Shown here piece after piece: positions 8,633 to 17,799 of a DNA stretch of 64,000 bases (positions within the stretch are counted from its first letter, which is position 1; the number at the start of each line of letters is the position of its first letter). The DNA lies in the NCBI GenBank assembly GCA_963833965.1, contig CAWHZZ010000001.1, positions 868,001-932,000 of the forward strand. Reading direction: 5' to 3'. The position numbers and the translations under genes are program-made. A model generated the notes under the pieces. The model saw nothing but the letters and a program-made list of their open reading frames with translations. It was not told where the DNA came from and ran no database searches. This DNA comes from CAJCIW01 sp963833965. GTDB taxonomy: Bacteria; Chlamydiota; Chlamydiia; Chlamydiales; Rhabdochlamydiaceae.

Positions 8633-9880
8633 ATGAAAAAATTCTTCCAGCATGTATTGCTCGTTATTCTCACATTGGCAACAGACTTTGCCGTTGCAAA
8701 TTTTGCTTATGTCGCTAATTTCTCATCCAACACAGTCAGTGTGATCGATACATCGACAAACACCACCGTGGGGTCTCCAATTCCAGCATTAGGAGTGAAC
8801 CCTTCAGAGGTCGCGATCACGCCGGATGGCAAATTTGCCTATGTGACAGATGCTAGCAGCAGTTCCGTCATCGTCATCGAAGTAGCGACCAACATGGTTG
8901 TAGGATCACCGATTACGGTCGGTCCATCTCCTGGAGGGATCGCCGTTACTCCAGACGGCAAATTTGTTTACGTGACAGACTTAACGAACAATGCAGTCTA
9001 TGTAATCAATGCCTCGACGAATATGGTCATCGGCTCCCCAATTGGAGTGGGCGCGCCTGCTTTTGGGATCGCCATTACTCCCGATGGCAATTTTGCATAT
9101 GTGACAACGCTTGGAATTCCAGGGAATGTGGTCAGGATCAACATCTCGACGAATATGCTCGTCGGGGCTCCGATCCCAGTCGGGGATGAACCGCTAGGAA
9201 TCGCGATTACTCCCAATGGCAAATTCGCTTATGTGACCAATGGTCTTAACAATACTGTCTCTCTCATTGACCTCTCGACAAATACGGTCGGTGGGACCAT
9301 AACGGTTAACTCGGGTCCCCGTGGGCTTGCAGTCACTCCCAATGGGGAGTTTGTCTACGTGGCCAATTTCGGCTTAAGTTCTGTCTCTGTGATCTCGACA
9401 GCGACAAATCTGGTGATAGACACGATCAATTTGCCCTCATTGAGCGACCCCCAAAGAGTTGCAATTACACCCGACAGTAAATTCGCCTATGTGACAGAAG
9501 AAGGAAGTAACGCTGTGATTGTGATCGACACTTCGATAAATATGATCGTCGACACGATTAATGTTGGCTCTGCCCCAATAGGGATTGCGATTACACCTAA
9601 CCCTGCTTCCCCATTAAATTTGACGGGACGCCAAAAGAAGAACGACTTTGGGGTTGAATACGAGTTGTTCAATAAACTTCAGTGGAACGCCAATCCTTCT
9701 GGTCCAGCTGCAGTGAAATATCTCATTTATCGTAATGGGGTTGAAATCGCGTCTGTCAGAGCGACCACTTTGAAGTTTGAAGATCACAATATTAAAAAAG
9801 GCGCCACCAACACTTATGGCGTTGTCGCTGTTGACAGCTTCGGAAACCAGGGAGAACCTGCAACGGTCACGATCAATTAA
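8633..9880 (+). CDS. YVTN beta-propeller surface protein
   Basis: A 415-residue secreted protein. A signal peptide covers about residues 1-22 (basic start, hydrophobic core, then NFAYVANF). It is followed by about eight repeats of roughly 40 residues, each with ITPDGKFAYVT and a partner such as VSVIDTSTN, the hallmark of the YVTN family seven/eight-bladed propellers. The last 95 residues (PLNLTGRQKKNDF onward) look like a fibronectin type III module (WNANPSGPAAVKYLIYRNG). Likely exported and perhaps surface-exposed, binding ligands or the cell wall; no enzymatic residues are evident. It converges on the autotransporter cluster across a hairpin. The propeller-plus-Fn3 build could also mark a cell-surface adhesin. 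Confidence 0.85.
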   Translation: MKKFFQHVLLVILTLATDFAVANFAYVANFSSNTVSVIDTSTNTTVGSPIPALGVNPSEVAITPDGKFAYVTDASSSSVIVIEVATNMVVGSPITVGPSPGGIAVTPDGKFVYVTDLTNNAVYVINASTNMVIGSPIGVGAPAFGIAITPDGNFAYVTTLGIPGNVVRINISTNMLVGAPIPVGDEPLGIAITPNGKFAYVTNGLNNTVSLIDLSTNTVGGTITVNSGPRGLAVTPNGEFVYVANFGLSSVSVISTATNLVIDTINLPSLSDPQRVAITPDSKFAYVTEEGSNAVIVIDTSINMIVDTINVGSAPIGIAITPNPASPLNLTGRQKKNDFGVEYELFNKLQWNANPSGPAAVKYLIYRNGVEIASVRATTLKFEDHNIKKGATNTYGVVAVDSFGNQGEPATVTIN

Positions 9881-9894
9881 GGGGTTGTAAGGAA
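9881..9894. repeat. Solo end matching MITE family B
   Basis: GGGGTTGTAAGGAA, directly after a TAA stop, is identical to the first 14 bases of element B (17208-17310). No matching right end follows, so it may be a decayed end or chance. Confidence 0.35.
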
Positions 9895-9916
9895 CCTCCC
9901 TCAAAAGAGGGAGGTT
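9893..9916. terminator. Bidirectional hairpin terminator
   Basis: A perfect 10-bp stem, AACCTCCCTC with GAGGGAGGTT, closes an AAAA loop between the convergent YVTN gene and autotransporter copy 1. Confidence 0.7.
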
Positions 9917-9925
9917 AGGATCTCC

Positions 9926-12892
9926 TCATGGACATGTGCCAATCGACACATTAGTTGTGCTGATCTGCCCAATATTGTCTTGAGGCGGATTGAGTGTGAA
10001 TGTGCCCGTGCCTAGGTTTTGGAGCATATAGGCTCCGACGGTTGGATAGGCAGTATTGTCGTTAAGCTCCATGCAAACATTAGAAGAATCGTTGGCGTTT
10101 GCAACAACAAACGGATTGGTAGGTACATTGCCGTTCACGATGAAGTCATTGTCATTCACGAACCAGGTGACGCTAGAGGAGTCGAATGCATTTAATTGAT
10201 AGCCTCCAGTATTGAGGAGGGTATTGTCCGAAAGGTTCAGCACCTGAGTGCCAGCAATGACATCATCATTAAATGAAAATGATGCGGCGGATTGGAAGGT
10301 GTTATTTGTGATCGTCCAATCCATTGTGCCCGGGCTGTCCCATAGTACACCGATATTGAAGACTGAACTAGCTCCAGATGCGCAGGTAAATGCATTTCCC
10401 GAAATTTGCTGGGAGGTGTCGAACGTTCCAATAGCATCGTATTGATAATTCGAATTGCCTACGCTCGAAAATGCATTGTCGGTTATCGAGGCGCTGAGAG
10501 GCCCACTTTGATGGACAATCAGTAGCGATATACCTCCATAGGTCGTATTCTTCGACATATTCAAAGCTGTGCCGGAATTGATTAAATTTAAGGCCAAAGC
10601 GGAAGTACTAGCAATGAGTTCATTGCCCGTCAGAGAAAGATTCAAATTACCCATAAGCTGAACGCCGCTCATGCCACTGTCAGCAGTGATGTTGTTGTCC
10701 TCGAAAATCAGGTTTGTCTGGATTGCAGCATTCTCAGAGACCCAAGTAATGGCAACACCTTGACCCGTCACCGTATTATTTTTCCAAGTAGAGGATACGG
10801 AACCTACTTGCTGGTCGAAATTCCAGTCTTGGGATCCGATGAGTGTATTTTCGGTCATATCCAACACATGGCTGACCGCAAGTGTGGCCACATTACTTTG
10901 GATTACATTGGAATCGGGACATTCGATGGTGTTGTTCTCAAAAGTGGCAGCAAGATTCCCTGCATTTTGATTGAATAGAATGGCAAAATTGTGAAAGCCC
11001 GTCATAGAATTGTTCGTCACGGCGATGGAGGCGTTTCCGCTAAACGTATCTACTTCCAAACAAGCCCCCGCCGGGTTCTCTGAACCATTTATCGCGACTA
11101 TCGTATTGTCGACCAAATTAATGTTCAATTGTCCTTCTTGCGCCACAAGAATTGCTTGAGAGTTGGAATCGATGATGCTGTTTTTTAATATAAGGTTCTG
11201 CGTGGCATTTGTCGCTGCGCTCGCGTCCATTCGGATTCCAACTCCATTTATTGTGATAGTACTTTCTTTGATCTTTGCCGAGATCGAACTTGTATCAAAC
11301 GAGCTTACTACAATTCCATCGCCGGCTGAATCGAATTGACTCTCTTTTATTTTTAATCTGCCTTTTGATGTGTTATTCAATGTCCAATCGATGGATTCAG
11401 TTGCGCTATTAAAATTTGAATCGGAGATTTTTACTTTAAGATTGCTTGTATTATTCACGAGCACCACACCAATAGTTTCGGCAAAGACGCAATTGTCGAT
11501 TTTGAGTTTGCCCCCAAGGTCGGTCGCGAAAAGGCCTATAATTCCTTCCCCAAGCGCCCCCCCCAAAGAGCAGTTCAATAGCCTTGCATTGGTGATATTA
11601 GTGCCTCCTATGGCGTTAGAAATGGAATCATTCTCGATGAAGAGGCCGGAGATTTCATTATTATTGCCTAAGGTGATGACATTGGCGCCTGAGTTGAGGT
11701 TCATGATGATCGGCAGGACGGCTGTGTTGTCCATTGCACCGCGGCTAGACATTACCGGCACAATCACAGTGCCCACTGTCGTTGGGAGAGTTTGGGCAAA
11801 GCCGCTTCCCCAAAGGCGTTGGTTGTTTTGAAGGGTGATCCCCGAATTCATTCCATTCGTCGTGCCATCGCCGGGGAATACATAGATGACATCGGCGTTA
11901 ACAGACGTCAGGGTGTTGTCGGGACTTTCAAAGGTGCCATTCGAGTGGCTGGTGTTATCGACAAACCAGAAATAGTAAGGATCGCCCGTCTTGGGGTTGA
12001 TTGCGGTCGTGCGTCGGTGCTTCCTGCTGACGGGGATGATTTCGAAGCGGTCGACAGGTTGATAGGCCCGTTTAGCGACAGCGATGGCGTCTGAGCAGCT
12101 CCCGTTTGTATTTTTCACTTTCTTCCTAGGGCCGAATGAAAACCCGAGGCTAACCTGCCCTTGGCAGGTCCATTTAAAAAGGTGGTCGTAGGAAGTATAA
12201 CCTTCGAGTTTTAGATAGTCATAGATGTTAATGCAGGCCCTTGCCTCGCCGCCCCAAGTTGTCTTCCCTTTGCCTGTCAGATAATAAGGCCCAGCAGCAA
12301 AATAGAGAGGGACATGCCTCCAGGTATTGACATGCGCGCCCACTTCCGCATTGGCTCCAGCGAGTACAAACTCAAATTTTTGCCTCAAGATGGCATGGTG
12401 TCCTTTAAACTCGTCGAATCTCGTCCGATAGTTGTGGCTTTTTTTCTCGCCGACTGGCAAGTAGCCATTGAGCCGGAAATCCCAAATCCGCCCTAGAGAT
12501 TCAAGGCCAGCGGCGACTTGGTTGTAGTGTTGGCGATGTGTGTTGCGATAATCCCAGTAAGAGTTCACACCCCATACGCGGGTGTCTCTGAGATAGCGGA
12601 CGCCCAAACCCGCGTTTGCAGCGGGGCGGCCATCGTTGAAAACGTGACCTCTGCCATCGAGAAAAACCACCCAATTTTCCCATCCGTTGTAGAGAGGAAA
12701 AAAACCCTCCACTGTGGTATAGCCAAGACCATAGCCAATGCCGCCTGGCTCAATGTGTCTTGCGTTCAGCCTCATGGGCTTGGGTCCGCCCAGGCAATTA
12801 GCTCTTGTTTTTTCTGCTTGCTGCTCAGCAGCTTCGATTCCGAGCGTCGACGCAATGAACAATGTGAGCGCAATGGTGTTAGTTAGTTTCAT
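9926..12892 (-). CDS. Inverse autotransporter with beta-helix passenger, copy 1
   Basis: A 988-residue surface protein. Residues 1-22 are a signal peptide. About 40-265 form a barrel resembling the intimin/invasin inverse-autotransporter domain (NAGLGVRYL, WGVNSYWDY, GLESLG, WDFRLNGYLPVG). A linker (IIPVSRKHRRTTAINPKTGD) leads into a long right-handed beta-helix passenger with repeated SxNxT/DNT turns. The barrel-first order means the C-terminal helix is the exported part, the reverse of chlamydial Pmps. GAGGAA precedes the ATG. It lies 82 bases downstream of copy 2 and is nearly identical to it up to about residue 607, then diverges in the distal passenger, with the last 60 residues again shared. 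Likely adhesin. Confidence 0.8.
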   Translation of the reverse strand: MKLTNTIALTLFIASTLGIEAAEQQAEKTRANCLGGPKPMRLNARHIEPGGIGYGLGYTTVEGFFPLYNGWENWVVFLDGRGHVFNDGRPAANAGLGVRYLRDTRVWGVNSYWDYRNTHRQHYNQVAAGLESLGRIWDFRLNGYLPVGEKKSHNYRTRFDEFKGHHAILRQKFEFVLAGANAEVGAHVNTWRHVPLYFAAGPYYLTGKGKTTWGGEARACINIYDYLKLEGYTSYDHLFKWTCQGQVSLGFSFGPRKKVKNTNGSCSDAIAVAKRAYQPVDRFEIIPVSRKHRRTTAINPKTGDPYYFWFVDNTSHSNGTFESPDNTLTSVNADVIYVFPGDGTTNGMNSGITLQNNQRLWGSGFAQTLPTTVGTVIVPVMSSRGAMDNTAVLPIIMNLNSGANVITLGNNNEISGLFIENDSISNAIGGTNITNARLLNCSLGGALGEGIIGLFATDLGGKLKIDNCVFAETIGVVLVNNTSNLKVKISDSNFNSATESIDWTLNNTSKGRLKIKESQFDSAGDGIVVSSFDTSSISAKIKESTITINGVGIRMDASAATNATQNLILKNSIIDSNSQAILVAQEGQLNINLVDNTIVAINGSENPAGACLEVDTFSGNASIAVTNNSMTGFHNFAILFNQNAGNLAATFENNTIECPDSNVIQSNVATLAVSHVLDMTENTLIGSQDWNFDQQVGSVSSTWKNNTVTGQGVAITWVSENAAIQTNLIFEDNNITADSGMSGVQLMGNLNLSLTGNELIASTSALALNLINSGTALNMSKNTTYGGISLLIVHQSGPLSASITDNAFSSVGNSNYQYDAIGTFDTSQQISGNAFTCASGASSVFNIGVLWDSPGTMDWTITNNTFQSAASFSFNDDVIAGTQVLNLSDNTLLNTGGYQLNAFDSSSVTWFVNDNDFIVNGNVPTNPFVVANANDSSNVCMELNDNTAYPTVGAYMLQNLGTGTFTLNPPQDNIGQISTTNVSIGTCP

Positions 12893-12974
12893 GGAAATTC
12901 CTCTTTTTTTTCACTTTATCATTTCGAAAAAAAAAGTAAACGCTTTTTACAATAAGACTTTAATGCACGCGTCC

Positions 12975-15941
12975 TCACGGGCATGTGCCAATCGTCACAT
13001 TAGTTGTGCTGATCTGCCCAATATTGTCTTGGGGCGGATTGAGAACGAATGTGCCTGTGCCTAGGTTTTGGAGCATGTAGGCTCCGACGGTTGGATAGGC
13101 GGTATTGTCGTTAAGCTCCATGCAAACATTAGAAGAATCGTTGGCGTTTGCAACAACAAACGGATTGGTAGGTACATTGCCGTTCACGATGAAGTCATTG
13201 CCATTCACGAACCAGGTGACGTTAGAGGAGTCGACTGCAGTTAATTGATAGCCCCCAGTATTGAGGAGGGTATTGTCCGAAACGTTCAGGACCTGAGTGC
13301 CAATAAGGACATTAGCCGAAAGTGAAAACGATGCGGCGGATTGGAAGGTATTATCTGTGATCGTCGCATCCATTGTGCCCGTGCTGTTCCATATTAAATC
13401 GATATTGCTGAGTGAACCAGCTCTAGATGAGCAGGTGAATGTATTTCCCGAAATTTGCTGGGAGCTGTCTAACATTCCAAACCCATTATATAGATAATTC
13501 ACATTGCCTGTGCTAGAAAATGTATTGTCGGTTATCGAGGCGCTGAGAGGCCCACTTTGATGGAAAATAGAAATCGCTTGACCTCCATAGGTTGTATTCT
13601 TCGACATCATCAAGGCTGTGCCGGAACTGCTTAACTCTAAGCCCAAAGCGGAACTACCAGCAATGATTGCATTACCTGTCACTGAAAGATTCAAATTACC
13701 CGCATCTTGACCTCCGCTGATGCCATCATCAGCAGTGATCTTGTTGTCCTCGAAAATCAGGTTTGTCTGGATTGCAGCATCACTAGCGCTCCAAACAATG
13801 CCAGTGGAACGAGCCGACACCGTATTATTTTCCCAAGCAGAGGATACGGAACCTACATGCTGGTGTAAATTCCAAGCATTGAACCCGATGAGTGTATTTT
13901 CGGTCATATTCAACACATGGCTGACTGCAAGTGTGGTCATATTACTTCGGATTGTATCGTCACCAGGAGATTTAATGTTGTTGTTCTCAAAAGCGGCAAC
14001 AAGATTCCCTGCATTTTGATTGAATAAAATGGCAACAGCGTTAAAGCCCGTCATAGAATTGTTTGTCACGGCGATGGAGGCGTTTCCGCTAAACGTATCT
14101 ACTTCCAAGCAAGCCCCCACCAGCTGCCCTGAACCATTTATCGCGACTATCGTATTGTCGACCAAATTAATGTTCAATTGTCCTTCTTGCGCCACAAGAA
14201 TTGCTTGAGAGTTGGAATCGATGATGCTGTTTTTTAATATAAGGTTCTGCGTGGCATTTGTCGCTGCGCTCGCGTCCATTCGGATTCCAACTCCATTTAT
14301 TGTGATAGTACTTTCTTTGATCTTTGCCGAGATCGAACTTGTATCAAACGAGCTTACTACAATTCCATCGCCGGCTGAATCGAATTGACTCTCTTTTATT
14401 TTTAATCTGCCTTTTGATGTGTTATTCAATGTCCAATCGATGGATTCAGTTGCGCTATTAAAATTTGAATCGGAGATTTTTACTTTAAGATTGCTTGTAT
14501 TATTCACGAGCACCACACCAATAGTTTCGGCAAAGACGCAATTGTCGATTTTGAGTTTGCCCCCAAGGTCGGTCGCGAAAAGGCCTATAATTCCTTCCCC
14601 AAGCGCCCCCCCCAAAGAGCAGTTCAATAGCCTTGCATTGGTGATATTAGTGCCTCCTATGGCGTTAGAAATGGAATCATTCTCGATGAAGAGGCCGGAG
14701 ATTTCATTATTATTGCCTAAGGTGATGACATTGGCGCCTGAGTTGAGGTTCATGATGATCGGCAGGACGGCTGTGTTGTCCATTGCACCGCGGCTAGACA
14801 TTACCGGCACAATCACAGTGCCCACTGTCGTTGGGAGAGTTTGGGCAAAGCCGCTTCCCCAAAGGCGTTGGTTGTTTTGAAGGGTGATCCCCGAATTCAT
14901 TCCATTCGTCGTGCCATCGCCGGGGAATACATAGATGACATCGGCGTTAACAGACGTCAGGGTGTTGTCGGGACTTTCAAAGGTGCCATTCGAGTGGCTG
15001 GTGTTATCGACAAACCAGAAATAGTAAGGATCGCCCGTCTTGGGGTTGATTGCGGTCGTGCGTCGGTGCTTTCTGCTGACGGGGATGATTTCGAAGCGGT
15101 CGACAGGTTGATAGGCCCGTTTAGCGACAGCGATGGCGTCCGAGCAGCTTCCGTTTGTATTTTTCACTTTCTTCCTAGGGCCGAATGAAAACCCGAGGCT
15201 AACCTGCCCTTGGCAGGTCCATTTAAAAAGGTGGTCGTAGGAAGTATAACCTTCGAGTTTTAGATAGTCATAGATGTTAATGCAGGCCCTTGCCTCGCCG
15301 CCCCAAGTTGTCTTCCCTTTGCCTGTCAGATAATAAGGCCCAGCAGCAAAATAGAGAGGGACATGCCTCCAGGTATTGACATGCGCGCCCACTTCCGCAT
15401 TGGCTCCAGCGAGTACAAACTCAAATTTTTGCCTCAAGATGGCATGGTGTCCTTTAAACTCGTCGAATCTCGTCCGATAGTTGTGGCTTTTTTTCTCGCC
15501 GACCGGCAAGTAGCCATTGAGCCGGAAATCCCAAATCCGCCCTAGAGATTCAAGGCCAGCGGCGACTTGGTTGTAGTGTTGGCGATGTGTGTTGCGATAA
15601 TCCCAGTAAGAGTTAACACCCCATACGCGGGTGTCTCTGAGATAGCGGACGCCCAAACCCGCGTTTGCAGCGGGGCGGCCATCGTTGAAAACGTGACCTC
15701 TGCCATCGAGAAAAACCACCCAATTTTCCCATCCGTTGTAGAGAGGAAAAAAACCCTCCACTGTGGTATAGCCAAGACCATAGCCAATGCCGCCTGGCTC
15801 AATGTGTCTTGCGTTCAGCCTCATGGGCTTGGGTCCGCCCAGGCAATTAGCGCTTGTTTTTTCTGCTTGCTGCTCATCAGCTTCGATTCCGAGCGTCGAT
15901 GCAATGAACAATGTGAGTGCAATGGTGTGGGTTAGTTTCAT
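12975..15941 (-). CDS. Inverse autotransporter with beta-helix passenger, copy 2
   Basis: A 988-residue paralogue of copy 1 with the same signal peptide, barrel, linker and beta-helix organisation. The ATG at 15941 is chosen because the signal peptide (MKLTHTIALTLFIAST) begins there; a longer frame adds only MRKKGGS. Its 5' 1.8 kb matches copy 1 with only scattered substitutions, while the codons for about residues 609-900 differ in many positions. This points to recent duplication or gene conversion with a variable distal passenger. It is divergent from the beta-barrel gene at 16040. Confidence 0.8.
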   Translation of the reverse strand: MKLTHTIALTLFIASTLGIEADEQQAEKTSANCLGGPKPMRLNARHIEPGGIGYGLGYTTVEGFFPLYNGWENWVVFLDGRGHVFNDGRPAANAGLGVRYLRDTRVWGVNSYWDYRNTHRQHYNQVAAGLESLGRIWDFRLNGYLPVGEKKSHNYRTRFDEFKGHHAILRQKFEFVLAGANAEVGAHVNTWRHVPLYFAAGPYYLTGKGKTTWGGEARACINIYDYLKLEGYTSYDHLFKWTCQGQVSLGFSFGPRKKVKNTNGSCSDAIAVAKRAYQPVDRFEIIPVSRKHRRTTAINPKTGDPYYFWFVDNTSHSNGTFESPDNTLTSVNADVIYVFPGDGTTNGMNSGITLQNNQRLWGSGFAQTLPTTVGTVIVPVMSSRGAMDNTAVLPIIMNLNSGANVITLGNNNEISGLFIENDSISNAIGGTNITNARLLNCSLGGALGEGIIGLFATDLGGKLKIDNCVFAETIGVVLVNNTSNLKVKISDSNFNSATESIDWTLNNTSKGRLKIKESQFDSAGDGIVVSSFDTSSISAKIKESTITINGVGIRMDASAATNATQNLILKNSIIDSNSQAILVAQEGQLNINLVDNTIVAINGSGQLVGACLEVDTFSGNASIAVTNNSMTGFNAVAILFNQNAGNLVAAFENNNIKSPGDDTIRSNMTTLAVSHVLNMTENTLIGFNAWNLHQHVGSVSSAWENNTVSARSTGIVWSASDAAIQTNLIFEDNKITADDGISGGQDAGNLNLSVTGNAIIAGSSALGLELSSSGTALMMSKNTTYGGQAISIFHQSGPLSASITDNTFSSTGNVNYLYNGFGMLDSSQQISGNTFTCSSRAGSLSNIDLIWNSTGTMDATITDNTFQSAASFSLSANVLIGTQVLNVSDNTLLNTGGYQLTAVDSSNVTWFVNGNDFIVNGNVPTNPFVVANANDSSNVCMELNDNTAYPTVGAYMLQNLGTGTFVLNPPQDNIGQISTTNVTIGTCP

Positions 15942-16039
15942 GGAGCCCCCTTTTTTTCTCAATTTACCTTTTTTGGAAAAAAAGTATACGCAAAAGAAGT
16001 GGCCAATATAATGAAATTTTAAATGAGTGCCCGTGAGCT

Positions 16040-16825
16040 ATGATTATGTTAGCCAAAAATTGTCTTCTCGCAATTTTTTCCCTTCTGGTGATACGAGGAT
16101 TTGCTGATGGTCCGCAGGCGGAGACTTTTCTCAATGATGGGAGCTGCTCGACAGCAAGCGGCCAAACCTGCATTGCGGCGGGATTGTTGTGGGGAAAAGA
16201 TGCGTTTGAAAGTTCCAAAACCGTGGCAACCGCTCCCACAAACAGTGACGGCGATTCTAGCAACTCCTCCGCTCAACGCTCTTCTAGAAAGACAAACGAC
16301 TATAGATCTATACTCGAATTCAAGGCCGGTTATTTCTTTTTCACCGACGATAAAATGCGCAAAGTTTTCGATCAAGGCGGTCTCGACCTTCAGCTCTGCT
16401 GGTCTACGCCCCTATGGCGATGGCTGCAGATCTATGGAAGTGTTGAGTATTTAGAAAAGAGGGGAAGCTCGATTCACGCCCACCAAAAAACTAGATTCTG
16501 GGAAATTCCCATCAGTCTGGGATTAGAAGCCGTGGCCAAGATCACCAAAAAGTTCCAGTATTACTTCACAATCGGTCCGCGCTACATTTTCGTTCATGTG
16601 CACAACAGGTCGCACTATGTCGATAAAACTTTAAATGAAAACGGGTGGGGTGGATTTGCCAACACAGGCTTCCATTATTTCCCCAATGAATATTTAGTTA
16701 TCGACATTTTTGGCGAATATTCCTATGCGCGCATGCATTTCCACGCTCATAAAAAGCATGTCTATGGAGAGTCAAGGCAGGTGGGCGGCCTCGTCTTTGG
16801 CGGTGGCCTAGGTTACGTTTTTTAA
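16040..16825 (+). CDS. Outer-membrane beta-barrel protein
   Basis: A 261-residue protein with a signal peptide (CLLAIFSLLVIRGFADG), a Ser/Asn-rich polar linker at about residues 55-85, and then amphipathic strands with alternating aromatics (LEFKAGYFFF, FQYYFTIGPRYIFVHVHN, GGLVFGGGLGYVF). It ends in phenylalanine, the usual terminal residue recognised by the barrel assembly machinery. Probably an eight-stranded OmpA/OmpW-size barrel; no specific family is recognised. It is followed directly by a duplicated 3' fragment of itself. Upstream sequence is shared with the region before autotransporter copy 3, showing that the two blocks are duplicates. Confidence 0.75.
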   Translation: MIMLAKNCLLAIFSLLVIRGFADGPQAETFLNDGSCSTASGQTCIAAGLLWGKDAFESSKTVATAPTNSDGDSSNSSAQRSSRKTNDYRSILEFKAGYFFFTDDKMRKVFDQGGLDLQLCWSTPLWRWLQIYGSVEYLEKRGSSIHAHQKTRFWEIPISLGLEAVAKITKKFQYYFTIGPRYIFVHVHNRSHYVDKTLNENGWGGFANTGFHYFPNEYLVIDIFGEYSYARMHFHAHKKHVYGESRQVGGLVFGGGLGYVF

Positions 16826-16879
16826 AAAGAATCGATAGAATGTTTTAGTGCTGCTACAGCTTCTTAGGGCACATCGACG

Positions 16880-17164
16880 CTCTCCAAGAAGTTCCAATAT
16901 TACTTGACGATCGGTCCGCGCTATATTTTCGTTCATGTGCATAACAAGTCGCATTTTGTCGATAAAACCATGAATGAAAACGGGTGGGGTGGATTTGCAA
17001 ATACAGGGTTGCATTATTTTCCAGCCCCGCACCTTGTCATCGATATTTTCGGCGAATATTCCTATGCGCGCATGCATTTCCACGCTCATAAAAAACATGC
17101 CCATGGAGAAACAAGGCAGGTGGGCGGCCTATCCTTCGGTGGCGGCATTGGATACGCTTTTTAG
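16880..17164 (+). pseudogene. 3' fragment of the beta-barrel gene
   Basis: From about 16880 the sequence parallels 16545-16825 (residues from KKFQYYFTIGPRY to the C-terminus), with scattered changes and an intact terminal GGGIGYAF. The 5' two thirds are missing. An ATG at 16904 could give 86 residues, but no signal peptide exists. This is a duplication remnant. Confidence 0.8.
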
Positions 17165-17207
17165 AAAAAAAATTTCGTAGGCAATTGTTCTTAGTTTTGC
17201 TAGCTTA

Positions 17208-17310
17208 GGGGTTGTAAGGAAATAAATTTTACAGTTCCCGAGGAGAAAAACGGTTCATCTCTTGACGATTTTTCCCTCGAGAACTGTAAAAGTTATTTTC
17301 TTACAACCCC
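17208..17310. mobile_element. MITE family B
   Basis: A 103-bp foldback with ends GGGGTTGTAAG and CTTACAACCCC and imperfect arms of about 45 bp. It is flanked by TTA at 17205-17207 and 17311-17313. The paralogous segment at 20896-20912 reads straight through (GCTAGCTTAGCAGAG) with a single TTA, which is the empty site. Confidence 0.9.
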
Positions 17311-17319
17311 TTAGCAGAG

Positions 17320-17447
17320 ATGAGAACTTTTCTTTTTACTTTACTTCTCTTTTCCCAAGCGCATGCCCTTTACAACGGGAATCCAAGCTTTCCCGCGATG
17401 CCCGAACAGAGCCTATTTTTTCCCGGGAGGAATGGTTCGGGGTCAAG
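17320..17447 (+). pseudogene. 5' fragment of a MOMP-like porin gene
   Basis: The sequence encodes MRTFLFTLLLFSQAHALYNG and continues parallel to the intact gene at 20910 through the equivalent of VKVGY, with a one-base frame loss near 17425 in the SLFF codons. It then switches to autotransporter sequence on the opposite strand. A deletion fused the two genes. Confidence 0.8.
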
Positions 17448-17704
17448 GTCGGCTACGACCGCTGCTTGCTGCTCAATAGCTTCGATTCCGAGCGTCGATG
17501 CAATGAACGATGTGAGGGCAATGGTGCTGGTTAGAGGCTGTCTGCGATTTCTGTTACATTGCTTTTTGCGCCTTTTTCTTTAGGCTTTTCTTCGATCCCT
17601 TCGTCTAGTTAATTAACTATGTCCTTCGCGATCGAAGAAAAGCCTAAAGAAAAATCCATCAAAAATCAAAATAACGAAAATCGCAGACAGCCTCTTAGTT
17701 CATG
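17448..17704 (-). pseudogene. N-terminal remnant of a fourth autotransporter, interrupted by MITE A2
   Basis: Read on the minus strand, the sequence from about 17704 holds the start and signal-peptide codons of the autotransporter family (compare CTTCGATTCCGAGCGTCGA in all copies), split by the 161-bp element A2. Only about 25 codons survive before the join to the MOMP-like fragment. The upstream 100 bases also match the family's 5' flank. A fourth copy has therefore been lost. Confidence 0.75.
17534..17694. mobile_element. MITE family A, copy A2
   Basis: A 161-bp foldback with ends GAGGCTGTCTGCGATTT and AAATCGCAGACAGCCTC, inner arms with CTTTAGGCTTTTCTTCGATC, and a central TTAATTAA. It is flanked by TTA at 17531-17533 and 17695-17697. 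It lies inside the signal-peptide codons of an autotransporter remnant; intact family members show one TTA at that spot. Same length as A3, opposite orientation. Confidence 0.92.
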
Positions 17705-17799
17705 GAAAACCTTTTTTTTCTCAAATTACCATGTCGAAAACAAAAGTAACTTTTTAGCAACAAGACTCTAAAAAAAGAATCGTTAACGAGTACGGTTCC

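Noticed and set aside
11370..15188. Long plus-strand frames inside the autotransporter genes, repeated in copies
   Set aside because: They are mirror images of the near-identical coding sequence. Their conservation reflects that of the real genes.
17208..17310. Element B read as a simple rho-independent terminator
   Set aside because: The TTA duplication and the empty paralogous site show it is an insertion, even if it may terminate transcription.
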